The translations under genes and the position numbers were made by a program. The notes beneath the pieces are model-generated. The model was not told where the DNA came from. It did no database searches and worked only from the letters and a program-made list of their open reading frames with translations. Below are positions 27,983 through 37,157 of a stretch of DNA of 64,000 bases, one piece after another. The DNA comes from Psychrobacillus sp. OK032 (GTDB taxonomy: Bacteria; Bacillota; Bacilli; Bacillales_A; Planococcaceae). Position 1 is the stretch's first letter, and each line of letters opens with the position of its first letter. Location: NCBI RefSeq assembly GCF_900111345.1, contig NZ_FOGY01000002.1, positions 124,001 through 188,000 on the forward strand, written 5' to 3'.

Positions 27983-29610
27983 ATACGTTTACCTAAAATC
28001 GCATCCGCAATATTCACAGAGTGGTCACCTATCCTTTCAAGATTACTTAATATATCCACAAACATAACTCCTGCATGACCTGTACATAGGCCTTCATTCA
28101 AGCGAATAATATGATTTTTTCTAAATTGACGTTCCATTCGATCAATGACATTTTCTTGTTCGGCAACTTCTTGTGCTAAGTAATCATCATTTAAATCCAA
28201 TGCTTCTACTGCTTTCTTTACTGTATTAATAGTTAGTTCAAACATTTTCGAAATATCTTCTAATGCATCTGGCGTTAAATGGAAGTGTTGTTCATCCTGA
28301 TAATCAATTAATTCTAATATATTTTCAAAATGATCTCCTATCCGTTCAAAGTCCCGTGTTGTATCCAACAACATAAAGTGCCTAGTAGAATCTTGGCTTG
28401 AAAGAGGTTGGGATGATATTTTCACTAAATAATTTGTTATTTTTGTATCGAGATGATTAATAGCATCTTCTAAATAATATGCATCTTCTGCATCTTGCTT
28501 ATTTCCTGTCTTTAAATATACAAATGTTTTTTCTAATCCTTGAATACTAAAATTGCCCATTCGCAATATCTCTTCTTTTGCTTGTCCAATAGCTATCGAT
28601 GGAAATTCTTCTATCAAATCTTCTTCTAGATGTTTCGGTTTATATTTAATATTCACATCTTCACCAGGTAAAAACTTCACTAATAAATAAACCCATGCAC
28701 TAATTAAAGGAAACTGTAAAATGACATTCACTACATTGAAACTCCCGTGCGCAAAAGCAATTTGCATTTTATTTTCTAATGAAAGCACACCGGCTATCCA
28801 TTCCATATATAAAGTGAAAGGAGTTAAGAAAATAAGAAACACAATTGTACCTACAACATTAAACAGGACATGCGCCACTGCAGCCCTCCTTGCACTGACG
28901 GAAGCCCCTATAGAAGCAAGAACAGCTGTAATAGTAGTACCAATATTATCACCAAATAAAATAGGTAAAGCACCTCGTAAAGAAATTAAACCTTCTGCAT
29001 AAAATCCTTGTAAGATTGCTACAGAAGCACTAGAACTTTGAATGAGTATGGTCATAGTTGTCCCTGCTATTACACCTAATAATGGATGATCACTCATATG
29101 TAATGTAAAATCAGTAAAGGAAGATAATCTTTGTAGCGGACTCATTCCACTCATCATCAATTCTAATCCTAAAAATAAGCCACCAAAACCAAAAGCCACT
29201 TCTCCTAAATGTTGAACCATTTTCTTTTTAAATAAAAATATAATAAATGCACCTATTGCCATTATCGGTAATGCAAAGTCTCCGATTTCGAAGCCAAATA
29301 TAAATGCTTTCAATGTTGTCCCTATATTAGCTCCCATGATTATACCAATAGATTGGCGGAGAGTCATAAAACCAGCACTGACAAGTCCAATGACGATAAC
29401 AATCGTCCCAGCACTAGACTGTATCAATACAGTAAAAAGCAGTCCTGCGACAACTCCCATTAGTGGGTTCGTTGTATAACGATCAAGTATATCTCGCAAC
29501 TTATTTCCAGCAGCTTTTTGTAAGCCATCACCCATAAACTTAATGGAGAATAAGAAAATCCCTAATCCACCAAAAAACTCAAAGAGCATCTCTTGCCAAT
29601 TCAGCTCCAC
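27979..29610 (-). CDS. Na/Pi cotransporter family protein with C-terminal PhoU-like domain
   Basis: A 543-residue protein with two repeated NptA/YjbB-type transport halves, marked by the paired QSS motifs (LIQSSAGTIVIVIGL and LIQSSSASVAIL) and FGDNIGTTITAV. The C-terminal 200 residues form two PhoU-like helical bundles (RDFERIGDHFENI, NLERIGDHSVNIA). Relatives export or import phosphate with sodium. GTG 29610 is the start, with AGGAG 12 nt upstream. Its proximity to pst-phoU suggests a role in phosphate balance, possibly low-affinity uptake or efflux. It is not in B. subtilis at this place. Confidence 0.9.
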   Translation of the reverse strand: MELNWQEMLFEFFGGLGIFLFSIKFMGDGLQKAAGNKLRDILDRYTTNPLMGVVAGLLFTVLIQSSAGTIVIVIGLVSAGFMTLRQSIGIIMGANIGTTLKAFIFGFEIGDFALPIMAIGAFIIFLFKKKMVQHLGEVAFGFGGLFLGLELMMSGMSPLQRLSSFTDFTLHMSDHPLLGVIAGTTMTILIQSSSASVAILQGFYAEGLISLRGALPILFGDNIGTTITAVLASIGASVSARRAAVAHVLFNVVGTIVFLIFLTPFTLYMEWIAGVLSLENKMQIAFAHGSFNVVNVILQFPLISAWVYLLVKFLPGEDVNIKYKPKHLEEDLIEEFPSIAIGQAKEEILRMGNFSIQGLEKTFVYLKTGNKQDAEDAYYLEDAINHLDTKITNYLVKISSQPLSSQDSTRHFMLLDTTRDFERIGDHFENILELIDYQDEQHFHLTPDALEDISKMFELTINTVKKAVEALDLNDDYLAQEVAEQENVIDRMERQFRKNHIIRLNEGLCTGHAGVMFVDILSNLERIGDHSVNIADAILGKRI

Positions 29611-29789
29611 GTACTAATTCAACTCCTATTTCGACAAATTTCACATAAGTAAATAAGGTATTATGGATAAAGTATAAAGGAAATGTAAAGCTAAAGTATA
29701 CATAATAATAATTTCTTTATAATTTTCGTGGCTCTTTTTGTCCATTTTTGTCGTAAAATGCTAATATTAAGTAGGAAAGGGTGACATTC

Positions 29790-30305
29790 GTGAATTTATT
29801 TCAAATTTTCAAAGCAAGCATACATAGTCCTAAAAAGATTGCGGCTTTTAGACTTATTCCAATAGGAAAAGTAATGCAATACATATTTAGTTATATTTTC
29901 ATCATGACCGTTATTTCATTTATCTTTTTTATGAATGGAATATCGGATCAGCAAACAAGTATGGAGGGATTGCTTGAGTACTTTTCAGAAATCCAGTGGC
30001 TACTCTATCCTTTTGCATTTATTTTCTTGTTTGTATTTAATACACTAATAATCTTTGTACAAATTAGTATATTTGCTTATATCGGTATGATTATTCTCTA
30101 TTCAAGAAAACGAAAAGGAGAATACCGGCATATCTGGCGGACAACTCTATTTGCTAGTACAGTTCCTATGCTATTATCTGTTTTGGCGGTACTACTACAA
30201 TGGACGAGTAGCTATGTACAGTTAGCCATTTACGTAATCACTTTTGTTTATTTAGTACTCTCCACTAAATATTATCCGATTAACAAAAGTGCAAGTACCT
30301 TCTAA
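29790..30305 (+). CDS. yqgB: DUF1189 family membrane protein YqgB
   Basis: A 171-residue protein with four or five hydrophobic segments. The N-terminal MNLFQIFKASIHSPKKIAAF and the loop IGKVMQYIFSYIF are typical of DUF1189 (YqgB). The function is unknown. GTG 29790 is favoured over the in-frame GTG at 29781 because AGGAAAGG lies directly against the latter. It is divergent from the Na/Pi cotransporter gene and is followed by a terminator. Confidence 0.82.
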   Translation: MNLFQIFKASIHSPKKIAAFRLIPIGKVMQYIFSYIFIMTVISFIFFMNGISDQQTSMEGLLEYFSEIQWLLYPFAFIFLFVFNTLIIFVQISIFAYIGMIILYSRKRKGEYRHIWRTTLFASTVPMLLSVLAVLLQWTSSYVQLAIYVITFVYLVLSTKYYPINKSASTF

Positions 30306-30377
30306 GTACAAAACCTGTAAAATCGTCTTCGAAGGGCTTTGGACAGACTTAAAGCTATATCAGTACCGGTATTTTTT

Positions 30378-30424
30378 AGAGAGGCTGGTTGTGATTGATT
30401 TCACAACTACCCTCTCTTTTCTTG
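30378..30424 (+). terminator. Terminator after yqgB
   Basis: AGAGAGG (30378-30384) with CCTCTCT (30411-30417), and inside it GTTGTGA (30388-30394) with TCACAAC (30401-30407); TTTT follows. Confidence 0.8.
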
Positions 30425-30554
30425 GTAACCTTTTGGCGTTTGTCTGTGCATCTACCCTCTTCAACAGAAAGTAAAAGAAAATTAGCAGAATTACTCTCCT
30501 TATCTTATGTACAATCCACTGTATTTTCCTATCGTTCAAAGTACCAGAGACTTT

Positions 30555-30900
30555 ATGCACTCAAAAAGTATATACTTACTTATCTTTTGGATTTTCTTTT
30601 ATGATTGAATTGAAAACATTTACTTGATTGTAGTGAAAGACGACGACTCTAGCGGAGGCCTACAGGAGGTGGATCATGCAATCGTTGCCGTAGGACGCGG
30701 CTGGCGCTATTAGCCTTCGTTCCTATGTAAATACTCTTGTGGGGATATCACATTTCGCACTTTTTAGGTGGCGGCTTATCGCTCCCCCCGCGGAAAGCGT
30801 CCACCTGCAACGGAAATCAACAATAGTATTGAATCGATCTTTTTCTCCAAAATAGCTGAAACACTGGATTTACAGAACGGAAAATTATATACTTTCCTAT
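30555..30900. repeat. GC-rich intergenic repeat-like element B with A/T-rich flanks
   Basis: The 656-nt gap between yqgB and yqfZ holds, after the yqgB terminator, AAAAAGTATATACTTACTTA from 30563, then a GC-rich block at about 30636-30830. That block contains GACGACGACTCTAGCGGAGG at one end and CCGCGGAAAGCGTCCACC then AACGGAAATCAACAATAGTA at the other. The same kind of element, with ends GACGACTC and CCCGCGGAAAGCGTCC, is a familiar non-coding intergenic repeat in Bacillaceae. No open frame is credible. The flank matches, in reverse, the sequence near 13129 at element A. Confidence 0.6.
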
Positions 30901-30961
30901 TTTTCAAAAATAGTCATACCCCCTCTTTTTCATGCATAGTGTAGGACAAGGGGGTTTTATG

Positions 30962-31285
30962 ATGAAAATATTCTTAGCAACTATCTTACTCTTAATCTCG
31001 TTCTATATAGTGAAAGTAGATTTATTCGAAGGTACAATCCCACTTGCATATTACCCGGCGGAAGAAGAATGTATAGAGACACTCGATTATATTACAGTAG
31101 AAATTGTTGGTGGAGATACTATTTATTCGTTATTCTCCATGTATCCCGCTGCACAATCCATTACTTTTACAGAGCGATTAAATGATTTTTATACATTGAA
31201 TCCACATCTTAGCAACCAAAGCTTTTTAGCAGGTGAGCATGTACTTTTGCCGGTATATATTGCATCTGGACAATGTAAAAATTAA
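30962..31285 (+). CDS. yqfZ: LysM-domain-like small exported protein YqfZ
   Basis: A 107-residue protein with an N-terminal hydrophobic anchor or signal (MKIFLATILLLISFYIV) and a C-terminal LysM-like domain (YITVEIVGGDTIYSLFSMYP, then LNPHLSNQSFLAGEHVLLPV). LysM binds peptidoglycan or chitin-like glycans, so it probably sits at the cell wall. ATG 30962 has AAGGGGG at 7 nt spacing; ATG 30959 is one codon upstream and also possible. It lies just before ispG, as B. subtilis yqfZ does. Confidence 0.85.
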   Translation: MKIFLATILLLISFYIVKVDLFEGTIPLAYYPAEEECIETLDYITVEIVGGDTIYSLFSMYPAAQSITFTERLNDFYTLNPHLSNQSFLAGEHVLLPVYIASGQCKN

Positions 31286-31375
31286 CAAATAGAGGTTTCT
31301 TCCTTGTCAATACCTTCTAAAGACTGATAAAATGATCGTAGTGATGGCATAAAGCCTCGAGAAGGAGAGAATTAC

Positions 31376-32482
31376 ATGAGTGAAATAATTCATCGTTCCA
31401 AAACTCGTCCCGTTCGAGTTGGAAACTTAACAATAGGTGGTAGTGACGAACTATTTATCCAAAGTATGACGACAACTAAAACACATGATGTGGAAGCAAC
31501 AGTTGCAGAAATCTTGCGCTTAGAGGAAGCTGGTTGTCAAATCGTTCGTGTCGCTTGTCCAGATGAACGCGCTGCAAATTCGATCGGAGAAATTAAAAAA
31601 CGAATTAATATACCATTAGTAGTGGATATCCATTTTGACTATAAACTTGCGCTTATTGCAATTGAGCAAGGTGCAGATAAAATTCGTATTAACCCAGGTA
31701 ACATCGGCCGTAAAGAAAAAGTAGAAGCGGTAGTTAATGCTGCTAAAGCAAAAGGTATTCCAATTCGTATCGGTGTAAATGCCGGGTCTTTAGAGAAGAA
31801 AATTTTAGAGAAATATGGTTACCCTACTGCAGATGGTATGGTAGAAAGCGCATTGCACCATATTAAAATACTAGAAGACTTAGATTTCCATGATATTATC
31901 GTGTCAATGAAAGCTTCAGACGTTAACTTAGCAGTTGAAGCATACAAAAAGGCTTCACAAGCATTTGACTATCCGTTACACTTAGGTATCACAGAATCCG
32001 GAACACTTTTTGCTGGTTCGATTAAGAGTGCCGCTGGACTTGGTACATTACTATCTATGGGCATTGGGAATACACTTCGTGTTTCACTAAGTGCAGATCC
32101 AGTGGAAGAAATAAAAGTTGCACGTGAATTGTTAAAAGTATTTGGCTTATCTTCCAATGCAGCTACGTTAATCTCTTGCCCTACATGTGGACGTATTGAA
32201 ATTGACTTAATTTCAATTGCAAATGAGGTAGAAGAATATATCTCCCATATTAAAGCACCGATTAAAGTTGCGGTACTAGGCTGTGCAGTGAACGGCCCTG
32301 GTGAAGCACGTGAAGCAGATATTGGGATCGCGGGAGCGCGCGGAGAAGGCCTTTTGTTCCGTAAAGGAAAAACTGTACGTAAAGTACCGGAAGAAACAAT
32401 GGTCGACGAACTGAAAATTGAGATCGATAAAATTGCAGCAGAATACTTTGCGCAACAAGAACTAGAAAAACAAAAGGCATAG
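31376..32482 (+). CDS. ispG: 4-hydroxy-3-methylbut-2-enyl diphosphate synthase IspG
   Basis: A 368-residue enzyme of the MEP isoprenoid pathway that reduces MEcPP to HMBPP. The N-terminal TIM-barrel part opens [16 protein letters not shown]. The C-terminal iron-sulfur part has SCPTCGR and [16 protein letters not shown], which supply the three cysteines and the glutamate for the [4Fe-4S] cluster. GAAGGAGAG precedes the ATG. The gene for the next enzyme, ispH, is in the same window at 40.3 kb. Confidence 0.96.
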   Translation: MSEIIHRSKTRPVRVGNLTIGGSDELFIQSMTTTKTHDVEATVAEILRLEEAGCQIVRVACPDERAANSIGEIKKRINIPLVVDIHFDYKLALIAIEQGADKIRINPGNIGRKEKVEAVVNAAKAKGIPIRIGVNAGSLEKKILEKYGYPTADGMVESALHHIKILEDLDFHDIIVSMKASDVNLAVEAYKKASQAFDYPLHLGITESGTLFAGSIKSAAGLGTLLSMGIGNTLRVSLSADPVEEIKVARELLKVFGLSSNAATLISCPTCGRIEIDLISIANEVEEYISHIKAPIKVAVLGCAVNGPGEAREADIGIAGARGEGLLFRKGKTVRKVPEETMVDELKIEIDKIAAEYFAQQELEKQKA

Positions 32483-32494
32483 GGTGTTGAGAAT

Positions 32495-33070
32495 ATGACA
32501 AATATTCGATTCGGAATCGATATAGACGGGACAGTAACATGCCCTACCTCTTTGCTTCCTCATATCAATGAAGCATTTAAATGTAACTTACAGTTAAGTG
32601 ACATTAAAGAATATGACTTAACAAAAGCATTCCCAGTTAGTGAAAGGGAATTCTACGAGTGGTTTAAAAAATCGGAAGCAACTATATATGCAACTTCCCC
32701 TATTCAACCTGATGCTCATGCAGTCTTATCTGCCTGGAAAGAAAAATATGAATTATTCTTCATATCTGCTCGCGGGGAAAATGTGATGGATGTTACGCTT
32801 AACTGGTTCAAAGAGCAGGAATTGCTTTACGATCATATCGAATTAATCGGTACACATAATAAAATTGAATCAGCTAGAAAGCATGGTGTCCATGTCTTCT
32901 TTGAAGACAAGCACGATAATGCTGTTGAAATAAATGAGGAATTAGATATTCCCGTGTTATTATTTAACACACCATATAATCAACAACCTGCTCCAACCGG
33001 AGTCATTCGTGTAAATAATTGGATTGAAGCAAATAATTGGATCGAAAAAGAATTTGCACTATCCTTGTAA
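32495..33070 (+). CDS. yqfW: HAD-family nucleotidase-like protein YqfW
   Basis: A 191-residue HAD phosphatase of the 5'(3')-deoxyribonucleotidase type. Motif I is FGIDIDGTVTCP with both aspartates, motif II is FFISARGE, and motif III-IV is VFFEDKHDNAVEI. It should dephosphorylate a nucleotide or small phosphoester; the substrate is unknown. It lies 12 nt after ispG and is followed by a terminator, so the two are one unit, as in B. subtilis. Confidence 0.88.
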   Translation: MTNIRFGIDIDGTVTCPTSLLPHINEAFKCNLQLSDIKEYDLTKAFPVSEREFYEWFKKSEATIYATSPIQPDAHAVLSAWKEKYELFFISARGENVMDVTLNWFKEQELLYDHIELIGTHNKIESARKHGVHVFFEDKHDNAVEINEELDIPVLLFNTPYNQQPAPTGVIRVNNWIEANNWIEKEFALSL

Positions 33071-33081
33071 GAATAAATACT

Positions 33082-33120
33082 AAAAAACCTCGACAAATCA
33101 ATAATTGACGAGGTTTTTTT
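33082..33120 (+). terminator. Terminator after yqfW
   Basis: AAAAAACCTCG pairs with CGAGGTTTTTTT, with an additional CAA/TTG pair inside the loop. Confidence 0.9.
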
Positions 33121-33348
33121 TATGGAATTGGAAAATAACGGCAATTGAGTTGCGTCATTGATCAATCAAAACAGTTTATTATATACAAATAGATGCACTA
33201 AAGTTTTATTTGGATGGATATGTAACCATCTCTACACTAACTTTTCCGGTTCTGTGAAAGTTAGCAGGAAAAATATCTTTGGTTCTTCATTTATGGATAT
33301 TAGTTTGAAACAGAGAAGAAATCGTGGACGTTCGAAGATTTCTTACAC

Positions 33349-34083
33349 TCATTTTGTTTGAACATGTTTCATTTTTATAAGTTCTGATACCGTTACAAAC
33401 TCATAACCTTGTTCTTTAAGTTCTGGAATAATTTTTTCTAAAGCCTCAACAGTTTGTCTTCGATTACCTCCCCCGTCATGGAAAAGAATGATATTGCCTG
33501 GCTTGACACCTTTTAGAACTGTTTTTTCTATTCGATGGATTCCAGGATTTTTCCAATCCTCTGTATCTTGGTGCCACGACCACATTATCACCCGATATCC
33601 TTTTTTTACAACACTTTGAATCATTTGATCGCTGTATTGTCCTTCTACCGGTCGAAAGAGTTCTGGATAAGTACCCGTAATACTAAAAATTATTTCATCT
33701 GTTTGTTTTAATTCTTTTTCTAATTTGGCTAGTGTCGTTTTTAGAGGATGAGTATAAGTATGGTTTGCTATTTCATGACCCTCATTATATTGGCGTAGAA
33801 TAAGATCTGAGTTCTTCTCTGCATTTTCACCTACTACAAAGAAGGTAGCTTTTGCATCATAATTCGATAAAATATCCAGTATCTCTGCTGTATGTTTCGG
33901 ATGAGGACCGTCATCAAATGTAAGCGCCACGACTTTTTCTTCTGTCTTAATCTCCCACATTATTTCTCCAGTTGTTTCATAATGGTACCTGTCTTTAACA
34001 GCAGAAACCCTTAAATTTAATCCAAGTGCTAACAATATTCCAACAAAAATTAAGCAAATTAAAGGTGTAAATATTTTTTTCAT
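33349..34083 (-). CDS. Polysaccharide deacetylase
   Basis: A 244-residue, membrane-anchored NodB-domain protein. After an N-terminal segment (MKKIFTPLICLIFVGILLAL) it has the catalytic TFDDGPHPKHT, the metal-binding HEIANHTYTHP, and LFRPVEGQYSD. It also has MWSWHQDTEDWKNPG and ILFHDGGGNR, so all five NodB motifs are present. The likely substrate is peptidoglycan or another GlcNAc polymer at the cell surface. ATG 34083 is chosen as the start of the signal anchor. The gene is not part of the usual yqf order and may be an insertion. Confidence 0.9.
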   Translation of the reverse strand: MKKIFTPLICLIFVGILLALGLNLRVSAVKDRYHYETTGEIMWEIKTEEKVVALTFDDGPHPKHTAEILDILSNYDAKATFFVVGENAEKNSDLILRQYNEGHEIANHTYTHPLKTTLAKLEKELKQTDEIIFSITGTYPELFRPVEGQYSDQMIQSVVKKGYRVIMWSWHQDTEDWKNPGIHRIEKTVLKGVKPGNIILFHDGGGNRRQTVEALEKIIPELKEQGYEFVTVSELIKMKHVQTK

Positions 34084-34337
34084 AACATCACATTCCAATC
34101 TACTAAAATCAGCGAGTTTTGATTACTTTTTACTTTATAAGCGGATTTATGCAATCTAGGAACGAATTTATGACATTAATTTCAAATTTAATATAAGGTT
34201 GTTATGGTGAGCACTTCATACTGCCCAGATTGTGCCTACAATGATTATAAAATATATCCTAAAAACTAAACAAATGAACTGGTTCATCATTCATCATTTT
34301 CATACTATGTATTATCTCGTATTAGGAGGTGCACAAA

Positions 34338-34511
34338 ATGGGTTATGGTTGTAATTTTTGCGGTCCTGGCTATGTTGGCCCGGCCAATATAGGTCCTGGT
34401 TGCGGTCGCCCTGGATTCGGTTTAGGATTCGCTTTACTTATTGTCCTGTTTATTCTTTTAATCATTATTGGAGCGAGTTTTTTCAACGGATACGGCAGAG
34501 ATGGTTGCTGA
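34338..34511 (+). CDS. YjcZ-like small sporulation protein
   Basis: A 57-residue protein with a Gly/Pro/Cys-rich N-terminal part (MGYGCNFCGPGYVGP) and a C-terminal hydrophobic helix (FALLIVLFILLIIIGASFF). This matches the short YjcZ/sporulation small-protein type, where FxLIVVLFILLIIVG is the hallmark. ATG 34338 is behind AGGAGGTG. Such genes are expressed in the mother cell or forespore in Bacillus; here this is inferred from the family. A terminator follows. Confidence 0.8.
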   Translation: MGYGCNFCGPGYVGPANIGPGCGRPGFGLGFALLIVLFILLIIIGASFFNGYGRDGC

Positions 34512-34543
34512 CATCTGCTTAAAACTAGAATCTAATTTCTTTT

Positions 34544-34572
34544 AAGGCAGGTCAAAAGAACCTGTCTTTTTT
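34544..34572 (+). terminator. Terminator after the YjcZ-like gene
   Basis: AAGGCAGGT (34544-34552) pairs with ACCTGTCTT (34560-34568, one G-T), followed by T residues. Confidence 0.8.
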
Positions 34573-34718
34573 AGTCATTCATAGAATGTCTATTTTTCAT
34601 CACCGCTTTTTTCGCAATCACCAAGGCATTGCAACTCCTGAATTAATATGTATATATCTCTTTCAATCAATTCCTATTCACAAAGACACTTTTTAGGCAT
34701 ACTAATAGTATATAAAAA

Positions 34719-34755
34719 GAAGCACCGCCAAAAGTTGATTTGGCGATGCTTTTTA
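34719..34755 (-). terminator. Terminator after zur
   Basis: On the minus strand GCATCGCCAAA pairs with TTTGGCGGTGC (one wobble) and is followed by TTCTTTTT. Confidence 0.8.
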
Positions 34756-35163
34756 ATGACATTCCGGACAGTTACCGTAAATTTCAAACTTATGATTTTC
34801 AATTTCATATCCTGGAATCGCATTTTGAAGCGTCTCCATTGGACAATAGTTAATTTCTTTTATATTTCCACAAGACATGCATATAAAGTGATGATGATGA
34901 TGCTCTGCTTCACATTGCATTCTAAAATGCTTTTCTCCAGTAAGCTCGGTTTCTTCTAAGATGCCTAACTCCACAAATGTACTTAAGTTTCGATAAATCG
35001 TATCATAGCTCATCCCTGGATGCTCCGCCATCATTACATCCAAAATATCTCTTGCAGTAATATATTTTTCCGTTTGCGAAAAAATCTCTAAAATTTGTTC
35101 GCGCTTGTCCGTTTTTTTAAACCCTTCTTTTTTAAGAATATCCCATGCTTTTTCAATATTCAT
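34753..35163 (-). CDS. zur: Zinc uptake regulator Zur (Fur family)
   Basis: A 136-residue Fur-family repressor. The winged helix is at residues 10-80 (KTDKREQILEIFS, SYDTIYRNLSTF). The metal-binding part has EAEHHHHHFICMSCG, YCPME and a final GNCPECH, supplying the structural Zn Cys4 site and the sensory site. ATG 35163 overlaps the znuB stop by 4 nt (ATGA). Because it follows znuC-znuB and a Zur box precedes the operon, Zur is favoured over Fur or PerR. Autoregulation is likely. Confidence 0.92.
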   Translation of the reverse strand: MNIEKAWDILKKEGFKKTDKREQILEIFSQTEKYITARDILDVMMAEHPGMSYDTIYRNLSTFVELGILEETELTGEKHFRMQCEAEHHHHHFICMSCGNIKEINYCPMETLQNAIPGYEIENHKFEIYGNCPECH

Positions 35164-36008
35164 TGTGCAGGAACTCCCTTCTTCATCCATTTTTTCGATA
35201 ATATCGTCAGAAGGAGGATAATAATAGAAACGACCACAATCGTACCGCCTGGCGCTAAATCTAAATAAAATGCGCTTGCAAGGCCAACTATTACTGCCAA
35301 TTCACCAAAAATAATAGAGAAAAAAATAGCTTGTTTAAAACTTTTCGAAATACGCATCGCTGCCGCGACCGGTAACGTGATTAAAGAAGACACAAGCAAT
35401 ATACCAACAATGCGCATCGAGCCGGCAATAACTAATGCGGTAACGACCATAAACAGTAAATGGATCCATTTAGCAGGAAGTCCCGATGCTTTGGCATACT
35501 CTTCGTCGAAAGACAAGACAAATAGTTCTTTAAAAAAGAAACTCAGAAATAATACAACGATCACTGCAATAATCACTACAATCAATAAATCTTGTCTACT
35601 TACCGCTGAAACAGATCCAAATAAGTAGCTAAATAAATCCGAGCTAAATCCTTCCGCAAGAGAGATGAAAATCGCCCCGAAACCAAGACCTGCTGACATA
35701 ATGATAGGAATTGCCAGTTCTTCATAATGCTTATATAATCTTCGAAGACGTTCGATAAACAAAGATCCTGTCACAGAAGCAGTAATGCCTAAATATAATG
35801 GATTTAATAACCCTAATGCACTAATAGATTGACTCAAGTACAAGCTCCCTGCAATACCTGCAAGTGTCACATGACTGAGCGCATCAGCAATCAGTGACAA
35901 CCTTCGTACAACTATAAACACGCCTAAAAGAGGTGCAATTACTCCAATGATTAATCCAGAAGCAAATGCGTTTTGTAAAAACTCATAACGAAATATCGAA
36001 TCTATCAT
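35160..36008 (-). CDS. znuB: Zinc ABC transporter permease ZnuB
   Basis: A 282-residue ABC-3 family permease with about eight membrane segments. Family features are the N-terminal FLQNAFASGLIIGVIAPLLG and the ADALSHVTLAGIAG loop. It also has LITLPVAAAM near the C-terminus. It imports zinc (or, less likely, manganese). It overlaps znuC upstream and zur downstream by 4 nt each, giving a tightly coupled znuC-znuB-zur operon without a binding-protein gene nearby. Confidence 0.92.
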   Translation of the reverse strand: MIDSIFRYEFLQNAFASGLIIGVIAPLLGVFIVVRRLSLIADALSHVTLAGIAGSLYLSQSISALGLLNPLYLGITASVTGSLFIERLRRLYKHYEELAIPIIMSAGLGFGAIFISLAEGFSSDLFSYLFGSVSAVSRQDLLIVVIIAVIVVLFLSFFFKELFVLSFDEEYAKASGLPAKWIHLLFMVVTALVIAGSMRIVGILLVSSLITLPVAAAMRISKSFKQAIFFSIIFGELAVIVGLASAFYLDLAPGGTIVVVSIIILLLTILSKKWMKKGVPAQ

Positions 36009-36772
36009 ACTTGCACCTCACTTCGATGATCCACTTTACGAACCGCATGCCCGTACCATGCTTCTAGTTGCTCATCACTCATTGTATCCATATCATTTTT
36101 AAACCCATGGAAGTGAATCGTCCGATTAAGACAGGCTACATGACTAATGCTTTTCGATACAGCATCCACATCATGCGTTACTAAAACAATTGTAATCTTA
36201 TGTTCCCGATTTAAATGAGATAACATAAGATAAAACGAGCGAACATTTTTACTATCTACACCAACCGTCGGCTCATCGAGTATTAATACTTTTGGATTGC
36301 TTATTAATGCTCTAGCGATAAATACACGTTGCTGCTGCCCACCAGATAGTTCTCCAATATTCCGTTGTGCAAATTCTTCCATCCCTACAGATTTTAGTGC
36401 TTGTCGAACTTCTAGTTGAACATTTTTTGGAAAGCGATGAAATAAACCGATTTTTTTCACAAGCCCGCTTCGTACTACCTCAGCTACTGTTGCAGGAAAA
36501 CCAGTATTAAACGAATTTGACTTTTGGGAAACATAGCCGATCTGCTCCTTTTCTTTAAACTGATCAACCGGCTTCCCTAGTAAAAGGATTTTTCCATTTG
36601 TCGGCTTTAATAACCCAAGAATAATTTTTAATAAAGTTGACTTTCCAGATCCGTTTGGACCAATAATGGCTAAAAAATCCCCTTCTTCAATCGTTAAATT
36701 TATGTCTGTTAACGCTTTTGTTTGTTCATATTGATAAGATATTTTGTCTAATTGTATTAATGGTGTGGCCAT
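36005..36772 (-). CDS. znuC: Zinc ABC transporter ATP-binding protein ZnuC
   Basis: A 255-residue ABC ATPase of the metal-uptake branch: Walker A GPNGSGKST, Q-loop YVSQKSNSF, signature [13 protein letters not shown], Walker B VLILDEPTVGVD and the switch histidine in VTHDVD. The C-terminal tail has two histidines (YGHAVRKVDH). It is the first gene of the operon, and a Zur box lies 20 nt upstream. Confidence 0.93.
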   Translation of the reverse strand: MATPLIQLDKISYQYEQTKALTDINLTIEEGDFLAIIGPNGSGKSTLLKIILGLLKPTNGKILLLGKPVDQFKEKEQIGYVSQKSNSFNTGFPATVAEVVRSGLVKKIGLFHRFPKNVQLEVRQALKSVGMEEFAQRNIGELSGGQQQRVFIARALISNPKVLILDEPTVGVDSKNVRSFYLMLSHLNREHKITIVLVTHDVDAVSKSISHVACLNRTIHFHGFKNDMDTMSDEQLEAWYGHAVRKVDHRSEVQV

Positions 36773-36791
36773 GTATAATTTCCTCTATTCT

Positions 36792-36812
36792 AATTCATAA
36801 TCATTACGATTT
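36792..36812 (-). promoter_or_regulatory. Zur box upstream of znuC
   Basis: The minus strand reads AAATCGTAATGATTATGAAT, close to the Bacillus Zur operator AAATCGTAATNATTACGATT with three mismatches in the second half. It lies between znuC and the divergent yqfT, where it can control the znu operon. Confidence 0.82.
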
Positions 36813-36877
36813 ACAATATTCAAGTATAGAGGATAAATTATTGTATGTAAATAAATAAAACTTGAAAGGATGTTTTG

Positions 36878-37138
36878 ATGGATATTGCGAAGTTTATTGG
36901 CCAATTACAAAACTGCTCGAAAAAGGAATTTAAAACAATATTAAAAGGTTTTGATATTAAATTATCCGATAAAGAATTAGATGGAGTTCACCCATTACTC
37001 CAAGAGATATCGTTATCGTGGCTTGTGCTTGGAGTACCTCTTGCCATCCAGCAAAAACTTGTCGCATTGCTTGGAGAAAAACGTGCTGTTGCACTATATA
37101 AAGAAATAATTGAAAAAGCACCCTCTTCTTTTAATTAA
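36878..37138 (+). CDS. yqfT: DUF2624 family protein YqfT
   Basis: An 86-residue helical protein (MDIAKFIGQLQNCSKKEFKT through EIIEKAPSSFN) of the DUF2624/YqfT type, with no known function. ATG 36878 has GAAAGGATG upstream; a TTG one codon earlier is also possible. It is divergent from znuC and convergent with nfo, with a shared terminator overlapping its last codons. Confidence 0.8.
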   Translation: MDIAKFIGQLQNCSKKEFKTILKGFDIKLSDKELDGVHPLLQEISLSWLVLGVPLAIQQKLVALLGEKRAVALYKEIIEKAPSSFN

Positions 37139-37150
37139 AAGAGGGTACTT
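37118..37150. terminator. Bidirectional terminator between yqfT and nfo
   Basis: ACCCTCTT (37120-37127) pairs with AAGAGGGT (37139-37146). The stem includes the yqfT stop codon. T residues follow on both strands. Confidence 0.7.
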
Positions 37151-37157
37151 TCTCGTT

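Noticed and set aside
33158-33361. 67-residue plus-strand open frame between yqfW and the deacetylase gene
   Set aside because: No ribosome-binding site, no similarity and unusual composition; the nearby CTAACTTT / AAAGTTAG inverted repeat has no T run and was not called a terminator.
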